64,000 nt of DNA, from the NCBI RefSeq assembly GCF_001243895.1, contig NZ_LN851186.1, forward strand, positions 1,695,933-1,759,932, read 5' to 3'. The stretch's first letter is position 1, and every line of letters begins with the position of its first letter. The notes beneath the pieces were generated by a model that worked only from the letters and a program-made list of their open reading frames with translations, was not told where the DNA came from and made no database searches. A program made the position numbers and the translations under genes. Below, in pieces: positions 16,934 through 26,578 of the stretch. The stretch is from Bacillus testis. GTDB lineage: Bacteria; Bacillota; Bacilli; Bacillales; DSM-1321.

Positions 16934-17719
16934 ATGGAATCTTTACTTCCGTCACTGCAGGCCTTTCCGGGCTTTCTGTTGGTCCTTGTCCGAGTTTCTT
17001 GTTTTTTTGTAACAATGCCCATCTTTTCCTATAAAACGGTGCCGGCCATGCAACGGATCGGTTTAAGTATTTTTTTGGCCTGGATCATGTATTATACATT
17101 GGACATTCCAAAGATAGAGCTAGATTCGAGATTTATCCTGCTCGTACTCAAAGAGGCAACTGTAGGCCTAATGATCGGCTTCATCGCTTATATGATTTTG
17201 GCAGCAATCCAGATTGCCGGCGGATTGATCGACTTTCAGATGGGTTTTTCCATTGCGAATGTAATCGATCCCCAGACAGGCGCGCAAAGTCCGTTGACAG
17301 GCCAATACCTATATACTTTTTCCTTATTGTTTCTTCTTGCCACCAACGGCCATCATTTACTGTTGGACGGGATTTTTAATAGTTATTCGTTTATACCGAT
17401 TGACCAATTATTCATTCACTTTGGCAATGAACATATGTTTTGGTTTGTGGTTAAAAGTTTCAATAAGGCATTTATCATCGCTTTCCAGATGGCTTTGCCC
17501 GTTGTCGGCAGTTTATTCATTGTGGATATTGCATTGGGGATCTTGGCTAGAACTGTGCCGCAGCTGAATATTTTTGTGGTGGGCATGCCGGTTAAATTAA
17601 TTGTCAGCTTTGTCGTTTTATTCATTGTAATGGGCGTGTTTATGTCAGGGGTTGCACAGTTATTCAAATATACACTGGTTACGATGCGCGGCTTGATGCA
17701 ATGGATGGGAGGTGGCTAA
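16934..17719 (+). CDS. fliR: Flagellar export gate protein FliR
   Basis: FliR completes the FliPQR gate. It is 261 residues with about six hydrophobic helices, and its conserved features include ASCFFVTMPIF-type residues in the first helix and the MGFSIANVIDPQTGAQSPL motif near 100-118. The C-terminal NIFVVGMPVKLIVSFVVLFI segment is also typical. It starts at ATG 16934. The TAA is directly followed by the ATG of flhB, consistent with tight coupling and with natural FliR-FlhB fusions in some clostridia. Confidence 0.96.
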   Translation: MESLLPSLQAFPGFLLVLVRVSCFFVTMPIFSYKTVPAMQRIGLSIFLAWIMYYTLDIPKIELDSRFILLVLKEATVGLMIGFIAYMILAAIQIAGGLIDFQMGFSIANVIDPQTGAQSPLTGQYLYTFSLLFLLATNGHHLLLDGIFNSYSFIPIDQLFIHFGNEHMFWFVVKSFNKAFIIAFQMALPVVGSLFIVDIALGILARTVPQLNIFVVGMPVKLIVSFVVLFIVMGVFMSGVAQLFKYTLVTMRGLMQWMGGG

Positions 17720-18802
17720 ATGGTTCCTTTATCGCTCGATTTGCAGTTTTTTGCCGGTGAAAAAACAGAGAAAGCCACACCTAAGAAAAGGCAGGATGCC
17801 CGCAAGAAAGGCCAGGTAGCCAAAAGCCAGGATGTCAATACGGCAATCGTTTTGCTGGCTTCTTTCGGGGTAATGTCTTTCCTTGGCGGCTATATGAAAG
17901 ACCTCATCATCGGCATTTATAAAATTTCATTTGAAAAATTCATGTTGCTGCCTTTAACGGAGGCGAATGTCCAGACGGTCTTTGTCACGATGGCCGTAAA
18001 AGCAGCATATGTGCTATTACCGTTGATGCTTGCGGCCATGATCGGCGGCATAGTTGCCAATTATCTGCAGGTCGGCGTTTTATTTTCGGCCGAAGCCATT
18101 CAAGTCAAATTAAATAAAATAAATCCGATTTCCGGATTTAAGCGGATTTTTTCAGTCCGTGCAATCGTGGAATTATTAAAGTCCTTATTGAAAATCGGCC
18201 TTGTAGGAATCGTCGCGTTTATGGTCATTTATTCAAGGATGGATGAAATTCTGAAGCTTTCCCAAAAATCACTAGGTGCTGCATTGGCTACCTTAGGGGA
18301 TATCACCCTTAAAGTAGGTTTATTCGGATCGTTGGCCTTATTGTTTATTGCCTTACTTGATTATCTGTACCAGCGGTTCGATTACGAAAAAAGCATACGC
18401 ATGTCCAAACAGGATATAAAGGACGAATATAAAAATATTGAAGGCGATCCTTTAATAAAATCGAAGATTAAGCAAAGGCAGCGTGAAATGGCTATGCAAA
18501 GGATGATGCAGGAAGTCCCTCACGCAGATGTGGTCATTACCAATCCAACTCACTTTGCCGTTGCTATTAAATATGATGAAACCAAAATGGATGCTCCCTA
18601 TGTAGTGGCGAAGGGTGTTGATTTCATCGCCCAAAAAATCAAGTATATTGCAGCCGAGAACGATATTTCAATGATTGAAAACCGCCCGTTGGCCCGGGCA
18701 TTATATGATCAAACCGAAATAGGGGAGATTATACCGGAAGAGTTCTTTAAAGCGATAGCAGAGATCCTCGCTGTTGTTTATAAAGCAAAGGGACGAATGT
18801 AA
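17720..18802 (+). CDS. flhB: Flagellar export switch protein FlhB
   Basis: FlhB controls substrate specificity of the export gate. It is 360 residues with an N-terminal motif EKTEKATPKKRQDARKKGQV, four membrane helices over about 30-215, a charged linker and a cytoplasmic autocleaving domain. The cleavage motif is N275-P276-T277-H278, with cleavage expected after N275; the surrounding sequence is VVITNPTHFAVAIKYD. It starts directly at the fliR stop behind GGGAGGTGG. The FliK ruler encoded upstream is its partner in the hook-to-filament switch. Confidence 0.97.
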   Translation: MVPLSLDLQFFAGEKTEKATPKKRQDARKKGQVAKSQDVNTAIVLLASFGVMSFLGGYMKDLIIGIYKISFEKFMLLPLTEANVQTVFVTMAVKAAYVLLPLMLAAMIGGIVANYLQVGVLFSAEAIQVKLNKINPISGFKRIFSVRAIVELLKSLLKIGLVGIVAFMVIYSRMDEILKLSQKSLGAALATLGDITLKVGLFGSLALLFIALLDYLYQRFDYEKSIRMSKQDIKDEYKNIEGDPLIKSKIKQRQREMAMQRMMQEVPHADVVITNPTHFAVAIKYDETKMDAPYVVAKGVDFIAQKIKYIAAENDISMIENRPLARALYDQTEIGEIIPEEFFKAIAEILAVVYKAKGRM

Positions 18803-18860
18803 CGTTAAAAAGAAATTTTCCGGACAGTAGTTATTATGCAGGTTGTTAGGGGAGAATGCG

Positions 18861-20897
18861 ATGTCAGCTAGAGACTTATCGGTATTAATCAGCGTTATTA
18901 TGATCGTGGCTATGCTTATTATTCCATTGCCGACATGGTTATTAAGTATACTGATTCTTTGCAATATATCACTTGCACTGGTTGTTATACTGACGACAAT
19001 GAATATGAAAGAACCATTGGAGTTCTCAATTTTCCCGTCCTTATTGCTGTTATTGACGCTGTTCCGCCTTGGATTGAATGTTTCAACGACTCGTTCGATC
19101 CTAACGCACGGAGATGCCGGCGGTGTTGTAGAAACATTCGGTACATTCGTTGTCGGCGGTAATGTACTGGTAGGGATGGTTGTCTTTCTCATCCTGATCA
19201 TTATACAGTTCATCGTCATCACGAAAGGGTCGGAACGGGTGTCTGAAGTGGCGGCCCGTTTCACCTTGGATGCAATGCCAGGGAAACAAATGAGTATAGA
19301 CGCCGACATGAATGCGGGGTTGATTTCCGAGAAAGAGGCACGGGAGCGCAGAGAAAAAATCGGCCGTGAAGCCGATTTTTACGGTTCGATGGACGGGGCA
19401 AGCAAATTTGTCAAAGGGGATGCCATTGCAGGCATTATCATTGTGTTTATTAACTTGATATTCGGGATCATTATCGGCGTTACTCAGCTGGATCTTGGAT
19501 TCGGTGAGGCAGCGACCCATTTTGCTCTCTTGACTGTCGGCGATGGAATTGTATCCCAAGTGCCGGCTTTGCTGATTTCCACAGCGACAGGGATTGTTGT
19601 CACAAGAGCCGCTTCGACAGGAAATTTAGGAGCCGATATTACCGGCCAATTGTTTGCTTATCCAAAAATGATGTATGTAACCGGGGGTACCATTATTCTG
19701 CTCGGTTTATTTACGCCGATCAGCGATTTATTCACCATTCCGCTTGGCCTTCTTCTCATTTTGGCGGGCTATATGAACAGCAGGGCGCCTGAGCCTGATG
19801 AAGAGGAATTGCTGACTATGGAGGAAGAAATGCATACCGATGAATTGAAAAGCCCTGAAAGTGTTGTCAACCTTCTGAGCGTTGATCCAATCGAGTTTGA
19901 ATTTGGTTACGGGCTTATCCCGCTGGCTGATGCCAATCAGGGAGGGGATCTTCTTGATCGTGTGGTGATGATTCGAAGGCAGCTTGCGATTGAAATGGGG
20001 CTCGTCATTCCGGCTGTGAGAATCAGGGATAATATCCAATTGAACCCCAATGAATATCGCCTGAAAATAAAAGGCAGCGAAATGGCAAGGGGAGAGGTGC
20101 TGCTCGACCATTACTTGGCTATGAGCCCGGGGAATGACGATGATTCCATCGAAGGCATTGACACGATTGAACCTTCATTCGGCCTGCCTGCCAAATGGAT
20201 CAGTGAGGATATGAAGGAACATGCGGAAATGATGGGATACACTGTCGTAGATCCCCCAAGTGTCGTTTCCACTCATATAACGGAAGTCATCAAAAATAAT
20301 GCAGATATCCTAATCGGCCGCCAAGAAACGAAACAATTGATCGACCATTTGAACGAAACGTCGCCAATCCTTGTCGAAGAGGTGACGCCAAATCCACTTT
20401 CGGTGGGAGATGTGCAGAAGGTGTTGGCAAAACTGTTGAAAGAGAAAATTTCGATCCGCAATTTGCCTATTATTTTCGAAACGCTTGCCGATTACGGCAA
20501 AATGACGACCGATACAGATTTGCTCACGGAGTATGCCCGCCAAAACCTGGCCCGGCAAATTACGGAGCAATACCTTAGTCATGATTCTTCCTTAAAAGTG
20601 ATCACTGTGTCGGGAAAAGTTGAAAAAATGATTGCTGATGGCGTCCAGCAAACGGAACACGGGAATTATTTGTCGATGGATCCAAATGATACACAGGAAA
20701 TATTAACGTCGCTCGCATCCAAGCTCGAGGAATTGGCATTGGTTGACCAGCAGCCGGTTGTCATTTGTTCCCCGGCTGTGAGAATGTATATGCGCCAACT
20801 AACAGAAAGATATTTTCCGCAGGTTCCTATACTGTCGTACAACGAATTAGAAGCGGATGTTGAAATACAAAGTGTCGGGGTGGTGAATGTCAGCTAA
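18861..20897 (+). CDS. flhA: Flagellar export gate protein FlhA
   Basis: FlhA is the nonameric export gate with a membrane half and a cytosolic substrate-docking ring. I start at ATG 18861 (MSARDLSVLISVIMI), 5 nt after AGGGGAGA, giving 678 residues; an in-frame TTG at 18843 lies before the ribosome site. About eight hydrophobic helices fill residues 5-310. The FHIPEP signature is near 135-160 (ARFTLDAMPGKQMSIDADMN). The cytosolic domain covers about 345-675. The stop overlaps flhF by one base (TAATG). Confidence 0.97.
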   Translation: MSARDLSVLISVIMIVAMLIIPLPTWLLSILILCNISLALVVILTTMNMKEPLEFSIFPSLLLLLTLFRLGLNVSTTRSILTHGDAGGVVETFGTFVVGGNVLVGMVVFLILIIIQFIVITKGSERVSEVAARFTLDAMPGKQMSIDADMNAGLISEKEARERREKIGREADFYGSMDGASKFVKGDAIAGIIIVFINLIFGIIIGVTQLDLGFGEAATHFALLTVGDGIVSQVPALLISTATGIVVTRAASTGNLGADITGQLFAYPKMMYVTGGTIILLGLFTPISDLFTIPLGLLLILAGYMNSRAPEPDEEELLTMEEEMHTDELKSPESVVNLLSVDPIEFEFGYGLIPLADANQGGDLLDRVVMIRRQLAIEMGLVIPAVRIRDNIQLNPNEYRLKIKGSEMARGEVLLDHYLAMSPGNDDDSIEGIDTIEPSFGLPAKWISEDMKEHAEMMGYTVVDPPSVVSTHITEVIKNNADILIGRQETKQLIDHLNETSPILVEEVTPNPLSVGDVQKVLAKLLKEKISIRNLPIIFETLADYGKMTTDTDLLTEYARQNLARQITEQYLSHDSSLKVITVSGKVEKMIADGVQQTEHGNYLSMDPNDTQEILTSLASKLEELALVDQQPVVICSPAVRMYMRQLTERYFPQVPILSYNELEADVEIQSVGVVNVS

Positions 20898-22051
20898 TGA
20901 AAATCAAAAAATATCAGGCTGCCAATATGGCTGAAGCGATGTCGCTTATTAAAGGCGAGCTTGGCGAGGATGCCGTTATCCTCAATTCTAAAGTGACGTT
21001 TACAGGAGGTTTTCTTGGTTTTTTCAAAAAGCGGGGAATTGAGGTAATCGCTGCAATCGATCCCCAGGAAACCCGGATGCCTGCCGGCAAAAAAAAGAAT
21101 ATGAAAACCAAAACACCAGCTCAACATAGTTTAAGCACAGAGCAGAAGCCGCTTCCTGGTCAAGGAAGGGCCGATTTCAGCCCCAAACAGGTAGGGCAAT
21201 CTCCCGTTCTGAAAGAAATGGGGGAACTGAAAAAAATGATCCAACAGATTCAGTTTAGCCAGGGCAAAGAGACATTGCCAGGCGATCTTCCGCAGCTCAA
21301 ACGGCATTTAGAACAGCAGGATATAGACCATGAAACCATCGAGCAATTGATGGCATCGTTGATGGAGGGCCAGAATGCCAGTAAAGCGGAGATGCTGCAA
21401 AAGGCTAAGCTATTTCTGATGGGGAAATTGTTGCCTGAACCCATTTCACTTTTCCAAAAGAAATACATCAATGTTGTCGGCCCTACAGGAGTGGGAAAGA
21501 CAACTACACTTGCGAAGTTAGCGGCTGAAAGTGCCTTGAAATATAGAAAAAAAGTCGCTTTCATCACGACTGATACCTATCGCATCGCTGCCATTGACCA
21601 ATTGAAGACATACAGCAAGATTTTAAACGTGCCTTTAGAAGTAGCCTATAACGCTGAAGATTTTAAAAAGGCCATCGAACGGTTTTCGCACTATGATGCT
21701 GTCTTTATAGATACAGCCGGCCGGAATTTCAGAAATGCGCAATATGTGGAAGACTTGCAGGACATGCTGTCGTTTGGCGATGACATGGAGACCTATCTGG
21801 TGCTATCGCTAACGAGCAAGCAGCGGGATATGGAAGACATACTCGCCCAGTTCAGCAGCATCCCCATTTCCTATTTCATCTTTACGAAGATGGATGAAAC
21901 GTCCTCCTATGGCGCTATGTTCAATATGATGGCCAAATATTCGATCAATACCGCTTTTTTAACCAACGGGCAAAATGTTCCCGATGACCTTGTGAAGGCG
22001 ACTCCAGAAGTCATCGTGGACGTCTTGCTAGGAGACAGATATGAGGAATGA
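20897..22051 (+). CDS. flhF: Flagellar placement GTPase FlhF
   Basis: FlhF is an SRP-type GTPase that recruits early flagellar components to assembly sites. The 384-residue protein has a basic N-terminal B domain (MKIKKYQAANMAEAMSLIKG), a variable linker at about 60-105, and the NG domain with P-loop GPTGVGKTT near residue 195. TDTYRIAAIDQLKTY and DTAGRNFRN follow. It is coupled to flhA at TAATG and overlaps its regulator flhG by 11 nt. Confidence 0.96.
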   Translation: MKIKKYQAANMAEAMSLIKGELGEDAVILNSKVTFTGGFLGFFKKRGIEVIAAIDPQETRMPAGKKKNMKTKTPAQHSLSTEQKPLPGQGRADFSPKQVGQSPVLKEMGELKKMIQQIQFSQGKETLPGDLPQLKRHLEQQDIDHETIEQLMASLMEGQNASKAEMLQKAKLFLMGKLLPEPISLFQKKYINVVGPTGVGKTTTLAKLAAESALKYRKKVAFITTDTYRIAAIDQLKTYSKILNVPLEVAYNAEDFKKAIERFSHYDAVFIDTAGRNFRNAQYVEDLQDMLSFGDDMETYLVLSLTSKQRDMEDILAQFSSIPISYFIFTKMDETSSYGAMFNMMAKYSINTAFLTNGQNVPDDLVKATPEVIVDVLLGDRYEE

Positions 22052-22907
22052 TCAAGCTGAAGGCCTGCGCCGCTGGATTGGGCAAGCCAACGGTCAAAAA
22101 AATGGCAAGACCATTGCTGTCATAAGCGGGAAAGGGGGAGTGGGAAAATCCAATTTTTCGTTGAATTTTTCCATTCAGCTCTCTTTGCTTGGGAAAAAAG
22201 TGCTGTTGTTCGATATGGACATTGGAATGGGCAATATCGATATTTTGTTGGGGAATACAGCTGAACGCAATATTGTTGATTTCTTTGCCAAAGGGCTATC
22301 GTTTGATGACATTATTACGGACGGCCCTGGGAATCTTCAGTTTATAAGCGGCGGATCCGGGCTTGCGCAGTTGTTTTCTATGAATGATGAAGAGTTGGGT
22401 CTGTTCTTGGGCGAATTCGCCGCCATTCAAGATCGATATGATTATATTTTTTTTGATCTTGGAGCCGGAATATCAGCGGAAACCGCCAAGTTCCTGCAAT
22501 GCGTGGATGAAATCATTACCATTACAACCCCTGAGCCGACAAGCATTATGGACGCTTATTCCATTGTGAAATATCTGCATATGAAGAATGAGCATTTGCC
22601 GATTAAGCTGTTATGCAACCGCGCTGAGACGGAACGGCAAGGCCGGGAAACGATTAAAAGGCTACAGACCACGTTAAGGCGGTTCCTTGGGAAGGAGTTG
22701 GCTGCCCTGGGTTCGCTGCCTGACAGTAAATACGTCAAAAAGGCAGTAATCAGGCAAATGCCTTTCACCATCTTGTATCCTTATTCAGATATTACAAGGG
22801 CGATGCAGCAATTGGCCGCAGGATTTGTTTCCGGAACAGCAGAAGAACCCATCAGGCAGCCAACGGCATTCCTGGATAAATTCAAACATTTTTTCATTGG
22901 AAGGTAG
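22041..22907 (+). CDS. flhG: Flagellar number/placement ATPase FlhG (YlxH)
   Basis: FlhG is a MinD-type ATPase that stimulates FlhF and interacts with FliM/FliY. The 288-residue protein has an N-terminal activator motif rich in Gln/Arg (NDQAEGLRRWIGQANG) and a deviant Walker A, SGKGGVGKSN, near 28-38. The MinD dimer element DMDIGMGNIDILLG follows, and near the C-terminus lies an amphipathic membrane-targeting helix (FLDKFKHFFIG). The start is within flhF (ATG 22041, ribosome site AGGAGA). cheB follows after 9 nt. Confidence 0.95.
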   Translation: MRNDQAEGLRRWIGQANGQKNGKTIAVISGKGGVGKSNFSLNFSIQLSLLGKKVLLFDMDIGMGNIDILLGNTAERNIVDFFAKGLSFDDIITDGPGNLQFISGGSGLAQLFSMNDEELGLFLGEFAAIQDRYDYIFFDLGAGISAETAKFLQCVDEIITITTPEPTSIMDAYSIVKYLHMKNEHLPIKLLCNRAETERQGRETIKRLQTTLRRFLGKELAALGSLPDSKYVKKAVIRQMPFTILYPYSDITRAMQQLAAGFVSGTAEEPIRQPTAFLDKFKHFFIGR

Positions 22908-22916
22908 GTAGTCCCC

Positions 22917-24005
22917 GTGAAGAAAATAAAAGTATTAATAGTAGAAGATTCGGCATTCATGAGAAAACTTATTACTGATTTTCTTTCGGAAGATCCCTTG
23001 ATTGAAGTGATAGGGATTGCAAGGAATGGACTAGATGCCATCAATAAAATGAAAAGCATGCAGCCTGATGTCGTGACGATGGATATCGAAATGCCTGTTA
23101 TGAGCGGCCTTGATGCTTTGGCAATTATCATGAAGGATTGCCCGGTGCCGATCATCATGCTCTCTAGCGTGAATGAACAGAGTGCCCACAATACATTGCA
23201 GGCTATGCATAATGGAGCATTTGATTTTATTGCCAAGCCATCGGGCCCCATTTCTCTTGACTTACATAAAATCAAAGAACAATTGCTTGATAAAATCAAA
23301 GCAGCATCGAAGATGGATATTAATTTATTGAAGAAAAGTAGTAGTTTATCAAAATCAACAGATTATTCGATTGATTCTTATAGTAAAATAGAACTAAATA
23401 GGAAAAAAGTACCTGAAAGTATTAGGCTTCGGCCTCTTGCTAAACTGGTGGCGATCGGCACGTCTACAGGAGGGCCGAGGGCGCTTCAGACAGTACTGGG
23501 CTCGCTTCCGAAAGACATTGCCGCACCGATTGTCATAGTGCAGCACATGCCTCCGGGTTTTACGAAATCACTGGCGTCCCGGTTGGATCAATTATCGGAA
23601 ATAGGCGTCAAAGAAGCTGAACAGGATGATGTTCTTGAAAATGGAACAGCCTATATTGCCCCTGGCGGCTATCATATGAAAATCGTAGAGCAAAATCATC
23701 AGCTATTCATCTCATTGACGAAAGATGAAGCTAGAAATGGGCACCGTCCGTCGGTGGATGTCATGTTTGAGTCGATATCCATGCTGCGGTCAGTACCAGT
23801 CGTTGCTGTTGTCATGACCGGGATGGGGAATGACGGGACTAAAGGGTTGAGGATGCTTAAAAAAGAGCTTCCAGTCCAGTGCATTGCCGAATCAGAGCAA
23901 ACAGCCATTGTTTTCGGTATGCCAAAATCGGTAATCAATGCGGGTCTGGCCGATACAGTTGAACATGTAGAGAATATTGCCAAAGCAATCGTACGATATT
24001 GCTGA
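22917..24005 (+). CDS. cheB: Chemotaxis protein-glutamate methylesterase/deamidase CheB
   Basis: CheB removes methyl groups from chemoreceptor glutamates and is activated by CheA phosphorylation. The 362-residue protein has an N-terminal receiver with acceptor D56 (VVTMDIEMP), a short linker at about 140-165, and a C-terminal esterase. The catalytic triad elements are the Ser of GTSTGGP, the His of QHMPPGF and the Asp of GMGNDGTKG. Translation starts at GTG 22917 with a GGAAGGTAG ribosome site. The linker DNA (about 23330-23430) is A+T-rich, as is usual for unconstrained linkers. Confidence 0.97.
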   Translation: MKKIKVLIVEDSAFMRKLITDFLSEDPLIEVIGIARNGLDAINKMKSMQPDVVTMDIEMPVMSGLDALAIIMKDCPVPIIMLSSVNEQSAHNTLQAMHNGAFDFIAKPSGPISLDLHKIKEQLLDKIKAASKMDINLLKKSSSLSKSTDYSIDSYSKIELNRKKVPESIRLRPLAKLVAIGTSTGGPRALQTVLGSLPKDIAAPIVIVQHMPPGFTKSLASRLDQLSEIGVKEAEQDDVLENGTAYIAPGGYHMKIVEQNHQLFISLTKDEARNGHRPSVDVMFESISMLRSVPVVAVVMTGMGNDGTKGLRMLKKELPVQCIAESEQTAIVFGMPKSVINAGLADTVEHVENIAKAIVRYC

Positions 24006-24027
24006 ACTTTTTAAGGGGTGCAACATT

Positions 24028-26091
24028 ATGGATATGAATCAATATTTAGAGGTGTTTATTGAAGAAAGCAAAGAACATCTGCAGCTGTGCAATGAGCAGC
24101 TTTTAGAACTTGAAAAAAATCCCAGAGACCTGAAAATCGTAAATGAGATATTTCGGGCGGCGCATACGCTTAAAGGGATGTCCGCAACGATGGGATATGA
24201 AGATCTGGCTAACCTTACTCATAAAATGGAAAACGTCCTGGATGCCATCCGCAATAATAAGCTGTCTGTCCATGAAGAAATGCTGGATGTTGTATTCGAT
24301 GCCGTTGATCACCTGGAAGAGATGGTGATGAATATAGCCGCTGGCGGCGATGGAAAAAAAGATGTGACGGACGTTGTCAATAAATTGTTGCTCATAGAAA
24401 AAGGCGAACCACTGTCTGTGCAGTCTTCAAAGAAGGAGGGGGCTGCAGCGTTGGCGCCGGCAGCTGAAGAAAAATCGCTGCGGGGCATATATGACGAGTT
24501 TGAATTGACTATTTTGGAACAATCGAAAGAGCAAGGGTTCTCTTCATATGAAATCACTGTGGCGCTTCGCGACGATTGCCTGCTGAAAGCGGCCCGGGTA
24601 TTCATGGTGTTTGAAGTGCTCGAAAAAATAGGCGAGGTCATTAAAACCAGTCCGACAGCCGAGCAATTAGAGGAAGAACAATTCGATTCAGAGTTCACTG
24701 TGACATTTGTAACAAAAGAAGAAATTGGGGAAGTCGAAAAGCGCATCCTGCAAGTCTCCGAAATTATTTCTGTCGCATCGGTCCCGCTTTCTTTGCAAGA
24801 TTTAAAGAATGGCAGCCTTGGACAGACAGCGAATGAACAAACGAATACAGAAAAAGAAATCCCAGATGTTGAAAGCGGGAATGAAGCAACTGGCGACGCC
24901 CAATCGGCAGAAAAGAAAAAAAAGAACAGCAAAAGCATGAACACAAATAAAACAATCCGGGTCAATATAGAGCGTCTGGATATTTTAATGAATCTGTTTG
25001 AAGAACTGGTCATTGACAGGGGGCGCCTGGAGCAAATCTCCAAAGAGCTGGACAATCAGGCCCTTCATGAAACGGTAGAGAGAATGTCGCGTATTTCCGG
25101 CGATTTGCAAAGCATCATTTTGAATATGAGGATGGTTCCGGTCGAAACTGTATTCAACCGCTTTCCAAGGATGGTCCGCCAGCTTGCCAGAGACCTCAAC
25201 AAGAAAATCAATTTAGAAATTGTCGGTGCCGAGACGGAACTCGACCGGACCGTAATTGATGAGATAGGGGATCCGCTTGTCCATTTGCTTAGAAATGCTT
25301 TGGACCATGGAATTGAAACGCCTGAGGTGCGGGTGGCAAACGGTAAAGAAGAGGAAGGAACGGTTATCCTCAGAGCATATCACAGCGGCAACCATGTTTT
25401 TATCGAGATTGAAGATGACGGAGCTGGGATCAATCGGGAAAACATCGTCAGAAAAGCGATTTCTAAAGGGATTATTACCCCTGCTGCTGCCTCCCAAATG
25501 ACCAACCGCCAAGTGTATGAATTGATTTTTGCTTCTGGGTTCTCGACTGCAGAAGTTATATCGGATGTTTCAGGGCGTGGAGTCGGTTTGGATGTAGTCC
25601 GCAGTACGATTGAGTCGCTTGGCGGTACGGTATCCATTGATTCAAAAGAAGGACAGGGAAGCATTTTCTCCATTCAATTGCCGCTGACATTATCGATCAT
25701 TTCCGTCATGCTCGTTGAAATACAGAAAGAAAAATATGCCGTTCCGTTATCATCTATTATCGAAACAGCCATTGTCAAAAAGGGTGACATCTTGAATGGC
25801 CATAATCAAAGGGTAATCGACTTCCGGGGAAAAGTGGTACCATTGCTGGATTTGGCTGATATTTTTGACGTCCCTGTGTTCAAACGCGATGAGGAATATG
25901 TTTCAGTGGTCATTGTACGCAAAGGGGATAAAATGGCAGGCTTGATTGTCGATTCATTCATTGGACAACAAGAAATCGTCTTAAAATCACTCGGAGATTA
26001 TTTGACTTCTGTTTTTGCCATTTCAGGCGCTACGATCCTGGGCGATGGCCAGGTAGCATTAATTGTCGATTGCAATGCTTTAATCAAGTAA
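24028..26091 (+). CDS. cheA: Chemotaxis histidine kinase CheA
   Basis: CheA autophosphorylates in response to chemoreceptors and passes phosphate to CheY and CheB. I start at ATG 24028 (MDMNQYLEVFIEESKEHLQ), 8 nt after AAGGGGTG, giving 687 residues. Domains in order are HPt with phospho-His46 (RAAHTLKGMSATMG), the CheY-binding P2 at about 165-270, a Lys/Asn-rich linker, dimerisation P3 (IRVNIERLDILMNLFEELVI), the ATPase P4 with N box near 410 (DPLVHLLRNALDHGIE) and GRGVGLDVV, and the CheW-like P5. cheW follows after 13 nt. Confidence 0.98.
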   Translation: MDMNQYLEVFIEESKEHLQLCNEQLLELEKNPRDLKIVNEIFRAAHTLKGMSATMGYEDLANLTHKMENVLDAIRNNKLSVHEEMLDVVFDAVDHLEEMVMNIAAGGDGKKDVTDVVNKLLLIEKGEPLSVQSSKKEGAAALAPAAEEKSLRGIYDEFELTILEQSKEQGFSSYEITVALRDDCLLKAARVFMVFEVLEKIGEVIKTSPTAEQLEEEQFDSEFTVTFVTKEEIGEVEKRILQVSEIISVASVPLSLQDLKNGSLGQTANEQTNTEKEIPDVESGNEATGDAQSAEKKKKNSKSMNTNKTIRVNIERLDILMNLFEELVIDRGRLEQISKELDNQALHETVERMSRISGDLQSIILNMRMVPVETVFNRFPRMVRQLARDLNKKINLEIVGAETELDRTVIDEIGDPLVHLLRNALDHGIETPEVRVANGKEEEGTVILRAYHSGNHVFIEIEDDGAGINRENIVRKAISKGIITPAAASQMTNRQVYELIFASGFSTAEVISDVSGRGVGLDVVRSTIESLGGTVSIDSKEGQGSIFSIQLPLTLSIISVMLVEIQKEKYAVPLSSIIETAIVKKGDILNGHNQRVIDFRGKVVPLLDLADIFDVPVFKRDEEYVSVVIVRKGDKMAGLIVDSFIGQQEIVLKSLGDYLTSVFAISGATILGDGQVALIVDCNALIK

Positions 26092-26104
26092 AGGGGGCAG
26101 TGTT

Positions 26105-26578
26105 ATGCCAGAAGTGGTGGAAAGCTATACAAAAGTGATTATATTCCAATTGAAGAGCAAGGAATACGCGATACCTGTCAGCCAGGTAAAAGCAATAGAA
26201 AAAGTCGAGCATATTACACGGGTGCCTAATACCGTACCTTTTGTCAAAGGCGTAATAAACCTAAGGGGTGTAGTGACGCCGATCATCGACTTGCGCACCA
26301 GATTCGACCTTGAACCAGTAGAGTACTCGGAACAGACTAGAATTATCATTGTGTCACTGGACGGCATGGAAGTCGGCTTGATCGTCGATTCAGCGAATGA
26401 TGTCATTGACTTGCCGGACAAGGACATAGAGCCCCAGCCGGATATAGTTGGTGCGGAAGAAGCCGAATTTATTACAGGCGTGGTGAAAATGGACCGCCGG
26501 CTGCTGATCTTAATTGATCTATATAAAGTGTTGAATCCTGAAGAAGCAAGAGAAAACCGAGGGGAAGGTATCTCATAA
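26105..26578 (+). CDS. cheW: Chemotaxis coupling protein CheW
   Basis: CheW is the adaptor that joins CheA to chemoreceptors. The 157 residues form one CheW SH3-like double barrel, with IIFQLKSKEYAIPVSQVKAI at the start and FVKGVINLRGVVTPIIDLRT in the middle. It starts at ATG 26105 behind AAAGGGGGCAG. Its TAA shares an A with the ATG of cheC (TAATG), so the two are coupled. Confidence 0.97.
   Translation: MPEVVESYTKVIIFQLKSKEYAIPVSQVKAIEKVEHITRVPNTVPFVKGVINLRGVVTPIIDLRTRFDLEPVEYSEQTRIIIVSLDGMEVGLIVDSANDVIDLPDKDIEPQPDIVGAEEAEFITGVVKMDRRLLILIDLYKVLNPEEARENRGEGIS

Noticed and set aside
24309..25055. 248-residue minus-strand frame inside cheA
   Set aside because: Antisense shadow of the CheA P2-linker region with a Ser/Phe-rich composition and no initiation signal.
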